Source: Oxalobacteraceae bacterium (lineage in GTDB: Bacteria > Pseudomonadota > Gammaproteobacteria > Burkholderiales > Burkholderiaceae_D). From it: a stretch of 64,000 bases of DNA. Location of the stretch: NCBI GenBank assembly GCA_013284265.1, contig JABTBR010000027.1, forward strand, positions 1 through 64,000, given 5' to 3'. Both the position numbers and the translations under genes were made by a program. Below the pieces are notes generated by a model that was given only the letters and a program-made list of their open reading frames with translations, did not search any database and had not been told where the DNA came from. Position 1 is the stretch's first letter, and every line of letters begins with the position of its first letter. Positions 52,601 to 60,674 of the stretch are shown in pieces.

Positions 52601-54279
52601 TTGAACTGCTCGGCCTGTTCAGGCGGGAACAGTTCCTGGTCGTTCCTGCCCAGCAGTTCGCTGCGGTCATGGCCGAACATCCGTTCGGCGTGGAGGTTCA
52701 GCATTTCAAAGCGCAGGTCCTCGGCGCGCTTGACGAAGATGGTGGCCGGCATGTTTTCGAACACCGAGCTAAACAGCTGCTTGGACTGGCGCAGCTTGGC
52801 TTCCACCCGTTTCTGTTCGCTGATGTCGAGCAGCAGGCCGGTGATGGCGTTCATCCGCCCTTCGGCGTCGAATTGCGGATAGTAGCTGACGATCCAGTAG
52901 CACAGCTGGTCCGGCGAGCCGGGCGAGGTGCCCGACATTTCGATATTCGTCACCGGCTGCCCGGTGGCGAGCACCTTGCGGTAGTCGGCCAGCACCCGCT
53001 GGCGCACGGCCAGGTCGTCGATCATGTCGCCGATCTGGCAGCCCAGGTGTTCGACCACCGGGCGCGCGTTCATCGCCGCCAGATATTCATTGATGCGCAC
53101 CACGCGCAGTTCGGTGTCGACGTAGCTCAGGCCCACCGGCGCGGTGGCATACAGGGTCTCGAGCTGGCTGCGCGATTTTTCCAGCTGGCTGGTGCGCTCG
53201 GCCACCAGGCTTTCCAGTTCATGGCGGTGGCGCAGCAGATCGGTTTCCAGTGCCAGCAGCGCTTCGCCGACGGCGGCCGCCTCCGAGAAGCTGGTCTGGT
53301 CCAGTGTGAACGGCACGCCCTGGGCCAGCGCCTGGGCCGGGGCCGTCAGCGCGCGGATCGAACGGCTGATGCGCCCGCCCACCAGCCAGGCCGCCGAGAA
53401 GCCGCCCAGCAGCACCACCGCCACCATCAGGGTGGTCAGTGCGACCGAGCGCAGCAGTTCTTCCAGCGCTACCTCCTGCGGTGTCGAGATCGAGACCGTG
53501 ACGCCACTGACGGGGGCGCGCGCCAGCCCCAGATAGACCGGGGTGCCGTCGGCGCTGTGGGTGTTGAGCAGGGTGTCGCTGGACTGGCGCATGTATTCGC
53601 GCAGCACCGGCGAGGCGCTCGCGCCGATGCGGTTGCGGCCGTTCTCGGACTGGGCCACGATCACGCCCTTGGTGTCGTACAGGGTCACGGACTGATGGTG
53701 GGTCACCAGCTCGTCGGCCAGGATGCGCGTCATGCGGTCGCTCTTGAAGACGGCGCTGAAGGCGTAGGCCAGGCGGGCATCGATCACCACCGGCACGTCG
53801 AGCGCCAGCAGGCTTTGGTTGGCCTGCTGCAGCTGCGACAAGGCCGGCCGGCCGATGGCCAGCATGGGTTTGAGCCTGGCCGCGTTGGCGGCCGGGGCCG
53901 GCAGGTCGACGCTGTTGCCGCCAATTAAGAGCAGCGCTTTCCCATCGGGATCGCTGAGCAGGAAATGGGAGGCGGGAAACTGGGGCAGCAGCAGGGTGGC
54001 GGCCTGCTGGCGGAATTCATCGAGCTTGCCGCTGCGCAGGCTGGGCGAGGCCAGCAGGGCCAGCGCCGTGCTCTCGGCCTGGGCCAGGTCGCGGTCGACG
54101 GCGGCGGCCACGGTGCGCGCCAGCTGCTGGGTGTCTTCCATCAGCGCGGCCCGCTCGCGCGCGTAGAACTGCTGCACCAGGGCGGCGAAGCAGATCACCG
54201 TGGGCAAGGCGCAGGCCAGTACCAGCAGCGCGATTTGCGACCGGATCGACGGCAGGGCTTTGGCGGGCGTGTCTTGCAA
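49621..54279 (-). CDS. Giant hybrid sensor histidine kinase (PAS, HK, 2 REC, Hpt)
   Basis: Membrane sensor kinase of 1552 residues. Two membrane helices (about residues 12-35 and 283-308) flank a periplasmic Cache-like sensor. PAS domains follow (about 375-490, 500-620, 640-760). The HisKA box reads [20 protein letters not shown], and the ATPase has [15 protein letters not shown] and [16 protein letters not shown]. Two receivers ([11 protein letters not shown]..., [13 protein letters not shown]...[10 protein letters not shown]) precede a linker with (FAG)n repeats, and the C-terminal Hpt carries [13 protein letters not shown]. It uses a TTG start after CAGGAGG. The Hpt can pass phosphate to the coupled diguanylate cyclase. 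The linker contains a translated copy of the dispersed-repeat core. Confidence 0.92.
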   Translation of the reverse strand: MQDTPAKALPSIRSQIALLVLACALPTVICFAALVQQFYARERAALMEDTQQLARTVAAAVDRDLAQAESTALALLASPSLRSGKLDEFRQQAATLLLPQFPASHFLLSDPDGKALLLIGGNSVDLPAPAANAARLKPMLAIGRPALSQLQQANQSLLALDVPVVIDARLAYAFSAVFKSDRMTRILADELVTHHQSVTLYDTKGVIVAQSENGRNRIGASASPVLREYMRQSSDTLLNTHSADGTPVYLGLARAPVSGVTVSISTPQEVALEELLRSVALTTLMVAVVLLGGFSAAWLVGGRISRSIRALTAPAQALAQGVPFTLDQTSFSEAAAVGEALLALETDLLRHRHELESLVAERTSQLEKSRSQLETLYATAPVGLSYVDTELRVVRINEYLAAMNARPVVEHLGCQIGDMIDDLAVRQRVLADYRKVLATGQPVTNIEMSGTSPGSPDQLCYWIVSYYPQFDAEGRMNAITGLLLDISEQKRVEAKLRQSKQLFSSVFENMPATIFVKRAEDLRFEMLNLHAERMFGHDRSELLGRNDQELFPPEQAEQFNAADRKVLASDEVYEVDKEAVTGASGETRYLHTHKVALRDENGKATHLLGMAIDITERARAEEVVLATTAQLAHSENFLRTVTDSLPGMVAYWDSSLRCCFANRYFLEWHNLSKETIIGMSMPEVLGAPQFALCNQQVDGALGGVPQGFPGELVWPSGDTSYTWTNYIPDLDQTGAVRGFFVLVSDVTTLKETELHLQELNEQLIVARDKAEAASRAKSEFVANMSHEIRTPMNAIIGLARLLEDAPLAPRERSYLGKIQLATQSLLGVLNDVLDFSKIESGHLRLEHARFNLDHILTSTAVLLAGSAWSKGVEPVFEVDPRVPLELVGDAMRLQQVLVNLVGNAVKFTETGQVVLGVKPLSSSGSSVTLAFSVRDTGIGMSEEQQLHIFDAFSQGDSSTSRRFGGVGLGLAICRRLVGLMGGRLSVRSAPGAGAEFRFECQLGRASADDVGPRPTQPSMQQLSLLIVDDNRSVCAALAAACAVFDWHAECVHSGATALGALRRSGASFDLMLLDYALQDMDGATVLAQARQDGLTLPPVLMMVPDDVDASAHDSLRQMRILAKPATPARLLAAVAALRCGGTVPTALPRHEPLDGRLDGMRVLLVEDNEINQEVATYLLQHAGAEVTIAANGQLALDRLNAEPGRYDAVLMDVQMPVMNGYEATAAIRAMGLRSLPVIAMTANVMDDDRVQAAAAGMDAHVAKPVDVDEMIATLSRLVWPDGPPASTRGPSKGSDPSGQTPALGPGFAGVAGFAGFAGFAGFAGVAGLAGHNSPAAPQPAAATTPPPAEPALPVPTSLPGIDLPTALQRMGGSYATLHKLLTRFCASHTSTADELRVLLAAQQFLEAKQALHRVRGVAANLGAADVARLCAQAETLLANLPSAQAGALETVLAELDQALHTVAGGIQNQIPALPVVDADAASAAELPQRLAELQALLQNNNLKALDAFRVVRPALQSASPDAVAGLAEAIDTLDFRTAQQLVDTMLKRKEVA
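50287..50368. repeat. 9-bp tandem repeat in histidine kinase gene
   Basis: About nine tandem copies of CCCTGCAAA (plus strand), encoding Phe-Ala-Gly/Val-Ala-Gly/Leu-Ala-Gly tripeptides in the kinase linker. A unit of nine bases keeps the frame, so copy number can vary without loss of function. Confidence 0.85.
50371..50415 (-). repeat. Dispersed-repeat core inside a coding region
   Basis: GGGGTCTGACCC/GGGTCAGACCCC (50378-50404), a perfect palindrome with 12-bp arms, lies inside the hybrid kinase gene and is translated in frame as part of [14 protein letters not shown]. It directly adjoins the 9-bp tandem repeat. The outer TIR ends of the family are missing. Confidence 0.8.
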
Positions 54280-54455
54280 TGCGGGAGCCTCCTGCCGCGC
54301 GCGAAGGCGACGGCGACGAACAGTATTTTGCTAGCTGTTCGATAGTAGCCGAGGCGGGAAGATACCGAAAGGGGGGTGAGTGCTGTAGAGCAAAAAACCA
54401 ACTGCGAATGCGGGGAGAGGGGGGGGCTCCCCAAGGCAAGCGCGCCACGACGCGT

Positions 54456-54572
54456 TTAGAACCCAAGGCGTAACCCTGGGGTCAGACCCGACGGGTCTGA
54501 CCCCGGCTCTTTGCCGTGGGTTTTAATTGCGCCGGCGGCCCGCCAGCAGGTATTTTCTTTTCCGAGTATCCC
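54456..54572 (-). repeat. Dispersed TIR element, short form
   Basis: Left end AACCCAAGGCGTAA, palindrome GGGGTCAGACCC/GGGTCTGACCCC (54478-54504), right end GCCGTGGGTTTTAA and the arm GGCGGCCCGCCAGCAGGTA, which leads straight into the stop of the phosphotransferase gene. The core is inverted relative to the copy at 21228 while the arm keeps its orientation. Confidence 0.8.
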
Positions 54573-55640
54573 TTAGATCTTCTTGCCGCAGGCGTAAGCC
54601 CAGGCCAGCTCCGCCATCGGCCGCGCCATCTTGCCCGATTCCAGCGCCTGGGCGCTGGCCGCCGTGCCGTCGACATAGCGCTTCATGATGCCCTGCATGA
54701 TGCTGGCCAGGCGGAACATATTGAAGGCGAGGTAGAAATTGAAGTCTTCCAGCCGTATCGTCTTGCCGGTGCGCTCGGCGTACAGGGCGATGTATTCCTG
54801 CTGGCTAGGGATGCCCAGCGCGGCCAGGTCCAGGCCGCCGATGCCGCGGAAGCTGCCCGGCTCGATATGCCAGCCCATGCAATGGTAGGAGAAGTCGGCA
54901 AACGGGTGGCCCAGCGTCGACAATTCCCAGTCCAGCACGGCCAGGATGCGCGGCTCGGTGGGGTGGAACAGCATATTGTCGAGGCGGTAGTCGCCATGCA
55001 CGATGGAGGTGTCTTCGCCCGGCGGAATGTTGGCCGGCAGCCAGGCGATAAGCTGGTCCATCGCTTCGATGGTCTCGGTCTGGGCGGCCACGTATTGCTT
55101 GCTCCAGCGCTCGATCTGGCGGGCGAAATAATTGCCCGGCTTGCCGAAGTCTTCCAGTCCGATGGCCTTGTAGTCGATGGTGTGCAGCAGGGCCATCACG
55201 CGGTTCTGCTCGTTGTAGATGGCGCGCCGCTCGTCCGGGCTCATGCCGGGCAGGGCCTGGTCCCACAGCACCCGTCCGTCGACGAATTCCATCACATAGA
55301 AGGCCCGTCCGATCACGTCCTCGTCGGTGCACAGCGCGTACTGGCGCGCGGCCGGGAAGCCGGCCTTGCTGAGCGCGTCCATGACGCGGTATTCGCGTTC
55401 GATCGCATGCGCCGACGGCAGCAGCTTGGCGGCCGGGGCCGGCTTGGTGCGCAGCACATAGTGCTGCTCGCCCTTGCTTAATTTATAGGTCGGATTCGAT
55501 TGCCCGCCCTTGAACTGCACCACCGTCAGCGGGCCGGCCGGATAGTCCGCCACATGGGTGCTCAGATAGGCGTCCAGTGCCGCGACATCGAACTGGTGGC
55601 GCGCCGATACTTCTTTGGTACCGATGAATTCTTCGAACAT
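54573..55640 (-). CDS. APH-type phosphotransferase (ACAD10/11-like kinase)
   Basis: Cytosolic protein of 355 residues with the aminoglycoside phosphotransferase/choline kinase fold. Motifs are QFKGGQSNPTYKL (nucleotide loop), IVHGDYRLDNMLF with the catalytic Asp, and AVLDWELSTLGHPFADFSY with the metal-binding Asp. This sub-family resembles the kinase part of ACAD10/ACAD11 and Pseudomonas LvaA, which phosphorylate hydroxyacyl-CoA esters, rather than antibiotic kinases. A 15-bp sequence 43 bases upstream of the ATG is identical to the one at the acyl-CoA dehydrogenase promoter, which supports that role. The ATG has an AGGAGA ribosome binding site. Confidence 0.85.
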   Translation of the reverse strand: MFEEFIGTKEVSARHQFDVAALDAYLSTHVADYPAGPLTVVQFKGGQSNPTYKLSKGEQHYVLRTKPAPAAKLLPSAHAIEREYRVMDALSKAGFPAARQYALCTDEDVIGRAFYVMEFVDGRVLWDQALPGMSPDERRAIYNEQNRVMALLHTIDYKAIGLEDFGKPGNYFARQIERWSKQYVAAQTETIEAMDQLIAWLPANIPPGEDTSIVHGDYRLDNMLFHPTEPRILAVLDWELSTLGHPFADFSYHCMGWHIEPGSFRGIGGLDLAALGIPSQQEYIALYAERTGKTIRLEDFNFYLAFNMFRLASIMQGIMKRYVDGTAASAQALESGKMARPMAELAWAYACGKKI

Positions 55641-55682
55641 GCTGTCTCCTGCGTGAGTAGGTCGCTTATTCTAATCGATAAA

Positions 55683-55697
55683 GTGAACGGTCGTGCT
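55683..55697. promoter_or_regulatory. Operator-like 15-mer upstream of APH kinase gene
   Basis: GTGAACGGTCGTGCT, identical to the site at 40762-40776. It lies 43 bases upstream of the kinase start codon and is a candidate binding site of the same repressor. Confidence 0.6.
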
Positions 55698-55796
55698 ATT
55701 AATTTGCGCGGCGTCGCAATGGCGCGTTTGTTGCGCAAACCCCACACAAGAGGGGCGAGACGACGTCAGGGAAAGTGTAGCAGGAGGAAAAGCGGC

Positions 55797-55842
55797 TGGC
55801 GCCGGCCTGGCCAAGGGGGGAACCCTGGCGCAGCCGGCGCCT
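55797..55842 (-). terminator. Probable terminator of pilin-like gene
   Basis: TGGCGCCGGC...GCCGGCGCCT inverted repeat just beyond the stop of the pilin-like gene; on the minus strand a short CTTTTCC tail follows at about 15 bases. The long loop makes it a moderate candidate only. Confidence 0.45.
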
Positions 55843-55846
55843 GGCA

Positions 55847-56419
55847 TCAGAAGAACAATGCCGTGCGGGTGATGATGGTGCCGTTATTGGTATAGTTGCC
55901 GCTGGCGCGCACCGATCCGGTGTTGAACTTGCCGTCGTCGAGCTTGCTGTCTATCTGTTCGGCGAAGGAGTCCGGCAGATTGTCGAAGCGGATGCCGTTG
56001 CCGCCGCGGCCGCCGACGATATCGTTATAGATGTAGACGGCGCCGCCCTGGGCGCTGGTCATGAAGTCGCTGCTGCCGTTGTAGGAGCCGGTGATGAAGC
56101 CGGCCAGCGCCAGATGCTGGGGCGCCAGCTGGTATTCGGCGATCTGGCCATCGCCATTGCCGTTGCCGGTGGCCGAGGGCGCATGCAGCGTGCCTTGCAC
56201 ATCGTCGCCGGGCAGGGCGCGGAATTTGTCCTGGTAGGCGTTGACGGCGGCCGACAGGGAGTTCGATTGCTGGATGATGTTCTTGACCTTCGCACTATCG
56301 ATCAGCCCCTGGCCTTTGAGCACACCGCCCAGCAGCAGGCCGATGATCACCAGCACGATGGCAATTTCAACCAGGGTGAAGCCGCTGTGGGCTTGCGGAC
56401 GCACAGGTAGACGTTGCAT
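55847..56419 (-). CDS. Type IV pilin-like/pseudopilin protein
   Basis: Prepilin of 190 residues with the class III signal GFTLVEIAIVLVIIGLLLGGVLKG: Gly before the cleavage point, Phe-Thr-Leu-Val-Glu after it. A long N-terminal helix leads into a globular part with VYIYNDIVGGRGG. The ATG at 56419 has AAAGGA upstream and gives a short leader. It is the last gene of the pilus/pseudopilus operon in transcription order but is separated from it by a 139-base gap, so it may have its own promoter. Confidence 0.85.
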   Translation of the reverse strand: MQRLPVRPQAHSGFTLVEIAIVLVIIGLLLGGVLKGQGLIDSAKVKNIIQQSNSLSAAVNAYQDKFRALPGDDVQGTLHAPSATGNGNGDGQIAEYQLAPQHLALAGFITGSYNGSSDFMTSAQGGAVYIYNDIVGGRGGNGIRFDNLPDSFAEQIDSKLDDGKFNTGSVRASGNYTNNGTIITRTALFF

Positions 56420-56558
56420 GAGATATTCCTTTCGAGGCATTTCGCCATAATACAATTCTTAAACGCAATACGCATCATAAAAACATGATGAACTCAGGAA
56501 AATATGGGACCTTCAGCCTGTCTTTTACATACTGTTTGACCTAGATCAATGCATTGCC

Positions 56559-57338
56559 TTATTGTCGCGCCGCAGCATTGGCTGGCGCCGCGTCGGGCTG
56601 CGCAGGCTCGCTTTGGCCGCTTTGGCCGGGGCGTTTGCCCGAGGCGATCCGGTCCAGCCGTTCGGACAGGAAGCGCAGCTCGTTCGGATCGCTGATCTGG
56701 CCGCTTTGCAGCAGGCCGCCGACCAGGGCGCGCGCCGCATCGATTTCATTCATGTCTTCCAGGATGAACACTTCCAGCTCGCGGGCCCAGGCCGGCACCT
56801 GCGCACCGCTGGCCTGCAGCCGGATCGCCTGCGCATAGCGGCGCGCCAGCGCCATGTCGTGCAGGCGGTGGCGCGCCACCAGGCTGGCGTGGGCCAGCCA
56901 GGGCCAGCGCCGGTTCGGGTCTTCGCCAAAGCGCGCGTACACGAAGTCGAGCATCAGGCGCACCCGCGCCGGATCGCCGACGGCGCCATACACTTCGCTG
57001 GCCGCCAGCAGCGGATACTGGCTGCGCGGATCGAGGTCGAGCGCGCGCGCCAGCCAGGCCAGCAGGGTCGGATAGTCGAGTTCGCGCCAGGCCAGGCTCA
57101 GGCCGGGCTGTTCGTCTAAGCCCTGCACATACAGCATGGCGACGCGCGAGGCGGCCGCCGTCTCGCCCAGGCTGGCCAGGCGCAGCAGGGCCAGCGGCGG
57201 CGGCGGCTCCAGCGCCCGGGCTTGCGGCCGGCTGGCCTGCTGCTGCAGCGCAAAGCCGAGCTGCAGCGCGCAGGCCAGCCCCAGTGCCAGCAGCACGGGA
57301 CGGGGAACGGCGGACAGCGGCTTGACCGGGGTGGCCAT
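56559..57338 (-). CDS. Membrane-anchored TPR-like protein of pilus operon
   Basis: Protein of 259 residues with one N-terminal membrane segment (about residues 10-28) and a periplasmic helical region. That region holds TPR-like pairs (ARALDLDPRSQYPLLAASEVYG, then RLHDMALARRYAQAIRL) and a Gln/Ala/Pro tail. It resembles MshN-type accessory proteins. The ATG at 57338 is chosen over an upstream TTG. It starts two bases after the stop of the ABC-2-like gene, so the genes are co-transcribed. Confidence 0.65.
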   Translation of the reverse strand: MATPVKPLSAVPRPVLLALGLACALQLGFALQQQASRPQARALEPPPPLALLRLASLGETAAASRVAMLYVQGLDEQPGLSLAWRELDYPTLLAWLARALDLDPRSQYPLLAASEVYGAVGDPARVRLMLDFVYARFGEDPNRRWPWLAHASLVARHRLHDMALARRYAQAIRLQASGAQVPAWARELEVFILEDMNEIDAARALVGGLLQSGQISDPNELRFLSERLDRIASGKRPGQSGQSEPAQPDAAPANAAARQ

Positions 57339-57340
57339 GA

Positions 57341-58117
57341 TCAAATGTTTTTACGGTAAAGGTCGAACAGCGCGGCGGCCGCCAGCAGGCCCACATAGAT
57401 CGCGCTTTGCAGCGCGATCGCGGCCAACTCGGCGGCGCCGCCATTGTGGTACACCAGCCAGTCGCTGCGGGTGAAGCGATCGAGGTGGGGCAGCAGCAGG
57501 GCGATCGCGTCGATGCCGTGGTCGAGCGTGCGCTGCAGCGGCGTGGCCGCGGCGCTCTGGCCCAGCAGCTGGAAGGTGGCGACCGCGCGCGCCAACAGAT
57601 AGAAGGCGCCGGCCGCCGCCAGCGCGGGCAGGGTCTGCTGCAAGGTCAGCGCGCACAGCAGGCTGAAGGCGGCCACGATCCACAGCTCGCACAGCAGCGA
57701 GGCGGCCCACAGCGCGGCCTGGGCCGGCGGCGCGAACCAGCTTGCGAGCAGGCCGGACAGTACGGCCGGCAGCAGCGCCAGCGCGCCGAAGCCGGCAAGC
57801 TTGCCCAGCAAGTAGACGGCGCGCGGAAGCGGCAGGGCCAGCAGCAGTTCGGCGCCCTTGTCGGCGCTCTCGCGCACCATGCTGGTGATGACGAAGGTGG
57901 CGATCAGGAAGATCGATACCAGCCGCAGCAGCGCGGCCAGCACCGCCGTTTCCAGCTGGGCGCTTTCGGTCAGCGCCAGCGCATGCAGGAAGGACGACAG
58001 GCCGAGCACGCCCAGCGCGCCCGCGCCGAACAGCCACAGCAGGCGGTTGCGCAGCGCTTCGACCAGGGTGTAGCGGGCGATGCACAGGCCCGCGTGCAGG
58101 GTGGGGGCGCGCATCAT
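57341..58117 (-). CDS. ABC-2-like membrane permease in pilus operon
   Basis: Membrane protein of 258 residues with about six helices (for example LLWLFGAGALGVLGLSSFL, then LVSIFLIATFVITSMVRE). The segment SMVRESADKGAELLLALPLPRAVYLLGKLAGF matches ABC-2-type permeases that move drugs, lipids or polysaccharides, or that act in gliding and copper systems. It starts in the stop of the pseudopilin gene before it (ATGA). No ABC ATPase is found in the window, so it is unexpected in an operon of pilus genes. The frame extends upstream to 58573 in the shadow of the pseudopilin gene. Confidence 0.7.
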   Translation of the reverse strand: MMRAPTLHAGLCIARYTLVEALRNRLLWLFGAGALGVLGLSSFLHALALTESAQLETAVLAALLRLVSIFLIATFVITSMVRESADKGAELLLALPLPRAVYLLGKLAGFGALALLPAVLSGLLASWFAPPAQAALWAASLLCELWIVAAFSLLCALTLQQTLPALAAAGAFYLLARAVATFQLLGQSAAATPLQRTLDHGIDAIALLLPHLDRFTRSDWLVYHNGGAAELAAIALQSAIYVGLLAAAALFDLYRKNI

Positions 58118-58821
58118 GGCAGTTTCTGCGCCGCCACCATGCGGCTGTACAGGATGTTGGGCGAGATCCACACCACCAGGTCGTCGAACTCGCCGCCAGG
58201 CGCGTTCGGGTTGTCGCTGATGCCGCGCGCGACGAAGTTGACGCCGGCCAGTTCCTGGTTGGTCTTTTCGTCGGGATTGCTGGCCGAGGTGTCGATCAGC
58301 GTGACGCCCTGGTCGCTGACGGCGCCGAAGCCGTTCTTGCCGTGCGACAGGATCACCGCCACCGTGTCGGCCGCCGCAGTGGCCGGCACCAGGGTGCCGC
58401 CCGCGTCGCGCGTGCTGACGCTGATGTCGCGCAGCGTGGTCAGCTTGAACATGTCCTTGCTGTTGGTGAAGGCCGGGGTCACGCTGTAGCGGAACAGATG
58501 GTTCCAGCTGTCGAGTTTGGGCAGGCCCAGCGTGGCCCAGGGCAGGAAGCCCTGGCGCTTGTCGTCGGCGCAACTGGTGGCGGCGCGGTCTTCCAGGCCG
58601 AGGCTGGCCGAGGTGGCCGGGCAGGGCAGATAGCCATTGCGCAGCGCGAAGCCGAGCAGGGCTTCGCGCGCGTCGTCCAGCGATTTCTGGGTGTCGCTGA
58701 TCTTGCGCTGCTCCATCTGGGCCGCCAGCGGCGTGACCAGGCCGCCAATGATCAGGCCGACAATGACGAGCACGATGGCGATTTCGACGAGGGTAAATCC
58801 GGCGGTGCGCGGTAGTTTCAT
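58114..58821 (-). CDS. Type II/IV pseudopilin
   Basis: Prepilin of 235 residues with leader MKLPRTAG and GFTLVEIAIVLVIVGLIIGG, the prepilin peptidase signal with Glu at +5. The globular part is long and has Cys at about residues 67 and 84. FDDLVVWISPNIL near the end matches a segment of the neighbouring protein (VFDDLVRAMDISLLY), so both may come from one duplicated family. The start overlaps the stop of the GspK-like gene (ATGA). Confidence 0.85.
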   Translation of the reverse strand: MKLPRTAGFTLVEIAIVLVIVGLIIGGLVTPLAAQMEQRKISDTQKSLDDAREALLGFALRNGYLPCPATSASLGLEDRAATSCADDKRQGFLPWATLGLPKLDSWNHLFRYSVTPAFTNSKDMFKLTTLRDISVSTRDAGGTLVPATAAADTVAVILSHGKNGFGAVSDQGVTLIDTSASNPDEKTNQELAGVNFVARGISDNPNAPGGEFDDLVVWISPNILYSRMVAAQKLP

Positions 58822-59555
58822 TTTAATTTGCCGGCGGCGTTCATGCGGCGGTACAGCAGGGAGATATCCATCGCCCTGACCAGATCGTCGAACACGCCAC
58901 CGGGCTGTTCAGGTTCATCGTTCAAGGCGCGCTGCACAAAGCGTTTCGCGGCCACCTCATTGTTTTGTTCATCTTCATTGCCTTCGGCGCCATTGGCCTG
59001 GGGCAGGCCTTGCACCGTGGTGCCGAAATTTTCGCGGCCGCTGGAAAACACCACGGCCGGCGCGCATTGGGCGCGGATATCGCAGGTCTCGGCGCCGACC
59101 CGGTAGAACAGCTTGCCGTTGGCGTCGCGGCTTTGCAAGGTCTTGGTCGCCAGTGCCGCGCCGGAGCGGATCGGCTCGCGGGTAAATTCCGGCGTCACGC
59201 TGTAGCGCAGCAGCTTGCCCCAGGCGTCTGCGCCTTCGACGCCCAAGGTGACGCTGGGCAGGAAACCGCTGCAGGCCTTTTCGTCGGCGCAGGGCTGGGG
59301 CGCCTCGCTGCCATCGGCGGCCGACACGGCGGGGCGCGGCAGGCGTCCGTGCTGGACCGCATAGCCGATCAGCGCTTCCTCGGCGCGCGCCAGCGCCACC
59401 AGGGTGCGCTGCTGGCGCCGCGCCTCCAGGCCGGAGCGGCTGAAGGCCGACAGGAACAGCGCCGCCCCGCCCACCCCCATGACCGCCACCAGCAGCAGCA
59501 GCGCGGCGCCGCGCTGGCGGCCGGCGCGGCGCACGCCAGGCCGCCTAGGGTTCAC
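58818..59555 (-). CDS. GspK/PilX-like pseudopilus tip protein
   Basis: Protein of 245 residues starting VNPRRPGVRRAGRQRGAALLLL. Its N-terminal helix lacks the usual GFTLxE and instead has RGAALLLLVAVMGVGGAALFL, as in GspK/PilX-like minor pilins. The C-terminal part shares FDDLVRAMDISLLYRRM with the adjacent pseudopilin. A GTG at 59555 with AAGGA six bases upstream is preferred; an ATG at 59576 would add seven residues and overlap the previous gene by 32 bases. It probably caps the pseudopilus. Confidence 0.7.
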   Translation of the reverse strand: MNPRRPGVRRAGRQRGAALLLLVAVMGVGGAALFLSAFSRSGLEARRQQRTLVALARAEEALIGYAVQHGRLPRPAVSAADGSEAPQPCADEKACSGFLPSVTLGVEGADAWGKLLRYSVTPEFTREPIRSGAALATKTLQSRDANGKLFYRVGAETCDIRAQCAPAVVFSSGRENFGTTVQGLPQANGAEGNEDEQNNEVAAKRFVQRALNDEPEQPGGVFDDLVRAMDISLLYRRMNAAGKLK

Positions 59556-59994
59556 GGATTTCCTTGATCTTGCCATCGCGCGGATCGAAACGCTGGCCGG
59601 CCTGCAGCAGCACGTTCTGGCCCGTGGGCAGCTTGACCGACACGGCCGGCGCACCGGGCGCCTTGTTGACCAGGTTGGCGGGCGCCTCGCTGTGCGGCAC
59701 CTGATTGATCCAGACGGTATTTCTGCCGCCGCTGCGCTTGACGACGCCATTGAGCACCGGGGGCGGCGGCGTTTCACGCGGAGCGGACGGCGGCGCCAGC
59801 ACCAGCTCGGGCTGGGCCGACACGCCGGAGCGTATACCGTCGAGCTCGACCCGTTCGACCGGGGTCATGAAAATTCGGCCCAGTACGCTGGGCGTGGCCG
59901 CCACGGCCGCGCCTGGCGAGGCCGCAGCCAGCAGCGCAGCCAGTGCCGAGGCTAGCCGCAGCAGCACAGGGCGAAGGGGAGCGTGGCGGCTCAT
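59545..59994 (-). CDS. Small exported MshK/PilP-like protein
   Basis: Protein of 149 residues with a signal peptide (about residues 1-32). The mature part has LGRIFMTPVERVELDGIRSG and LNGVVKRSGGRNTVWINQ, then VSVKLPTGQNVLLQAGQRFDP. These beta-strand patterns are typical of GspC/PilP/MshK homology-region proteins that link inner and outer membrane parts of a pilus system. It starts in the stop of the PilO-like gene (ATGA), placing it as the K/P component. Confidence 0.7.
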   Translation of the reverse strand: MSRHAPLRPVLLRLASALAALLAAASPGAAVAATPSVLGRIFMTPVERVELDGIRSGVSAQPELVLAPPSAPRETPPPPVLNGVVKRSGGRNTVWINQVPHSEAPANLVNKAPGAPAVSVKLPTGQNVLLQAGQRFDPRDGKIKEIREP

Positions 59995-60674
59995 CGGCGG
60001 CCCCGCTTTCTGCGGGCATCGTCGGCCACGGTCGACGGCTGCAGGGTTAGCCAGTTGAGCGTGCAGTCGGCCGCCAGATTGGGCGCGTTCGGCACGTTGG
60101 CCGCGCCGGCCTGGCGCCGCAGCGAGCAATCCTGCACGGCGAAGTAGTTGCGTCGCTTCATATCGTCGAGGAAGTTGAACAGATCCATTTCGTGCAGCAA
60201 CTCCATGTGCAAGCTCATGCGGCTGGCGCGCAACTGGTAGTCGCCCTGCATCAGCGGCCGCTCCAGCGTGACGGGCTGCTGCGGGGCGATATCGTAACTG
60301 AGCGACAGCAGGCGGCGCTGTTCCTGCACCTGGCGGATATTCTCGATCCAGTCGAGGCGGTTTTCCTCGCCCACCAGGCCCTTGCTGCGCAGCGCCACGA
60401 ACTGCGGCTGGTAGGCGCGGATTTCGCGCTTTTCCGTCTCGACCTGGGCGAAGCGGCTGTAGGCGGTGTCGCGGATCAGCTGGGCCTGTGCCTTGTAGTC
60501 GGCCGCGTCGGTCTTGTAGTAATTGCTCGCGAACACGGCCGCCATGCCTATGCCCAGGGTACCGGCGAAGCTGACCACGGCCATGCGGATCAGCGCGAAT
60601 TCGCGCAGCCAATAGGGCAGCGGCAGGACCGCGCGGGCTTTTTTCTTCTTGCCGGGCAGGGGTGTCGGGCTCAT
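59991..60674 (-). CDS. PilO/MshJ-like inner membrane protein
   Basis: Protein of 227 residues with a basic N-terminus (KKKKAR), one membrane helix (about residues 28-48: LIRMAVVSFAGTLGIGMAAVF) and a coiled-coil plus ferredoxin-like periplasmic part. This is the layout of PilO/GspM/MshJ, which form the inner-membrane platform with PilN/GspL. The ATG at 60674 overlaps the stop of the preceding gene; the GTG at 60683 is less likely. Confidence 0.72.
   Translation of the reverse strand: MSPTPLPGKKKKARAVLPLPYWLREFALIRMAVVSFAGTLGIGMAAVFASNYYKTDAADYKAQAQLIRDTAYSRFAQVETEKREIRAYQPQFVALRSKGLVGEENRLDWIENIRQVQEQRRLLSLSYDIAPQQPVTLERPLMQGDYQLRASRMSLHMELLHEMDLFNFLDDMKRRNYFAVQDCSLRRQAGAANVPNAPNLAADCTLNWLTLQPSTVADDARRKRGRR

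Noticed and set aside
50500-53928. Plus-strand frame of 1142 codons over the hybrid kinase
   Set aside because: It lies opposite a full set of recognisable kinase domains and shows only repetitive His/Gln/Ala/Arg composition.
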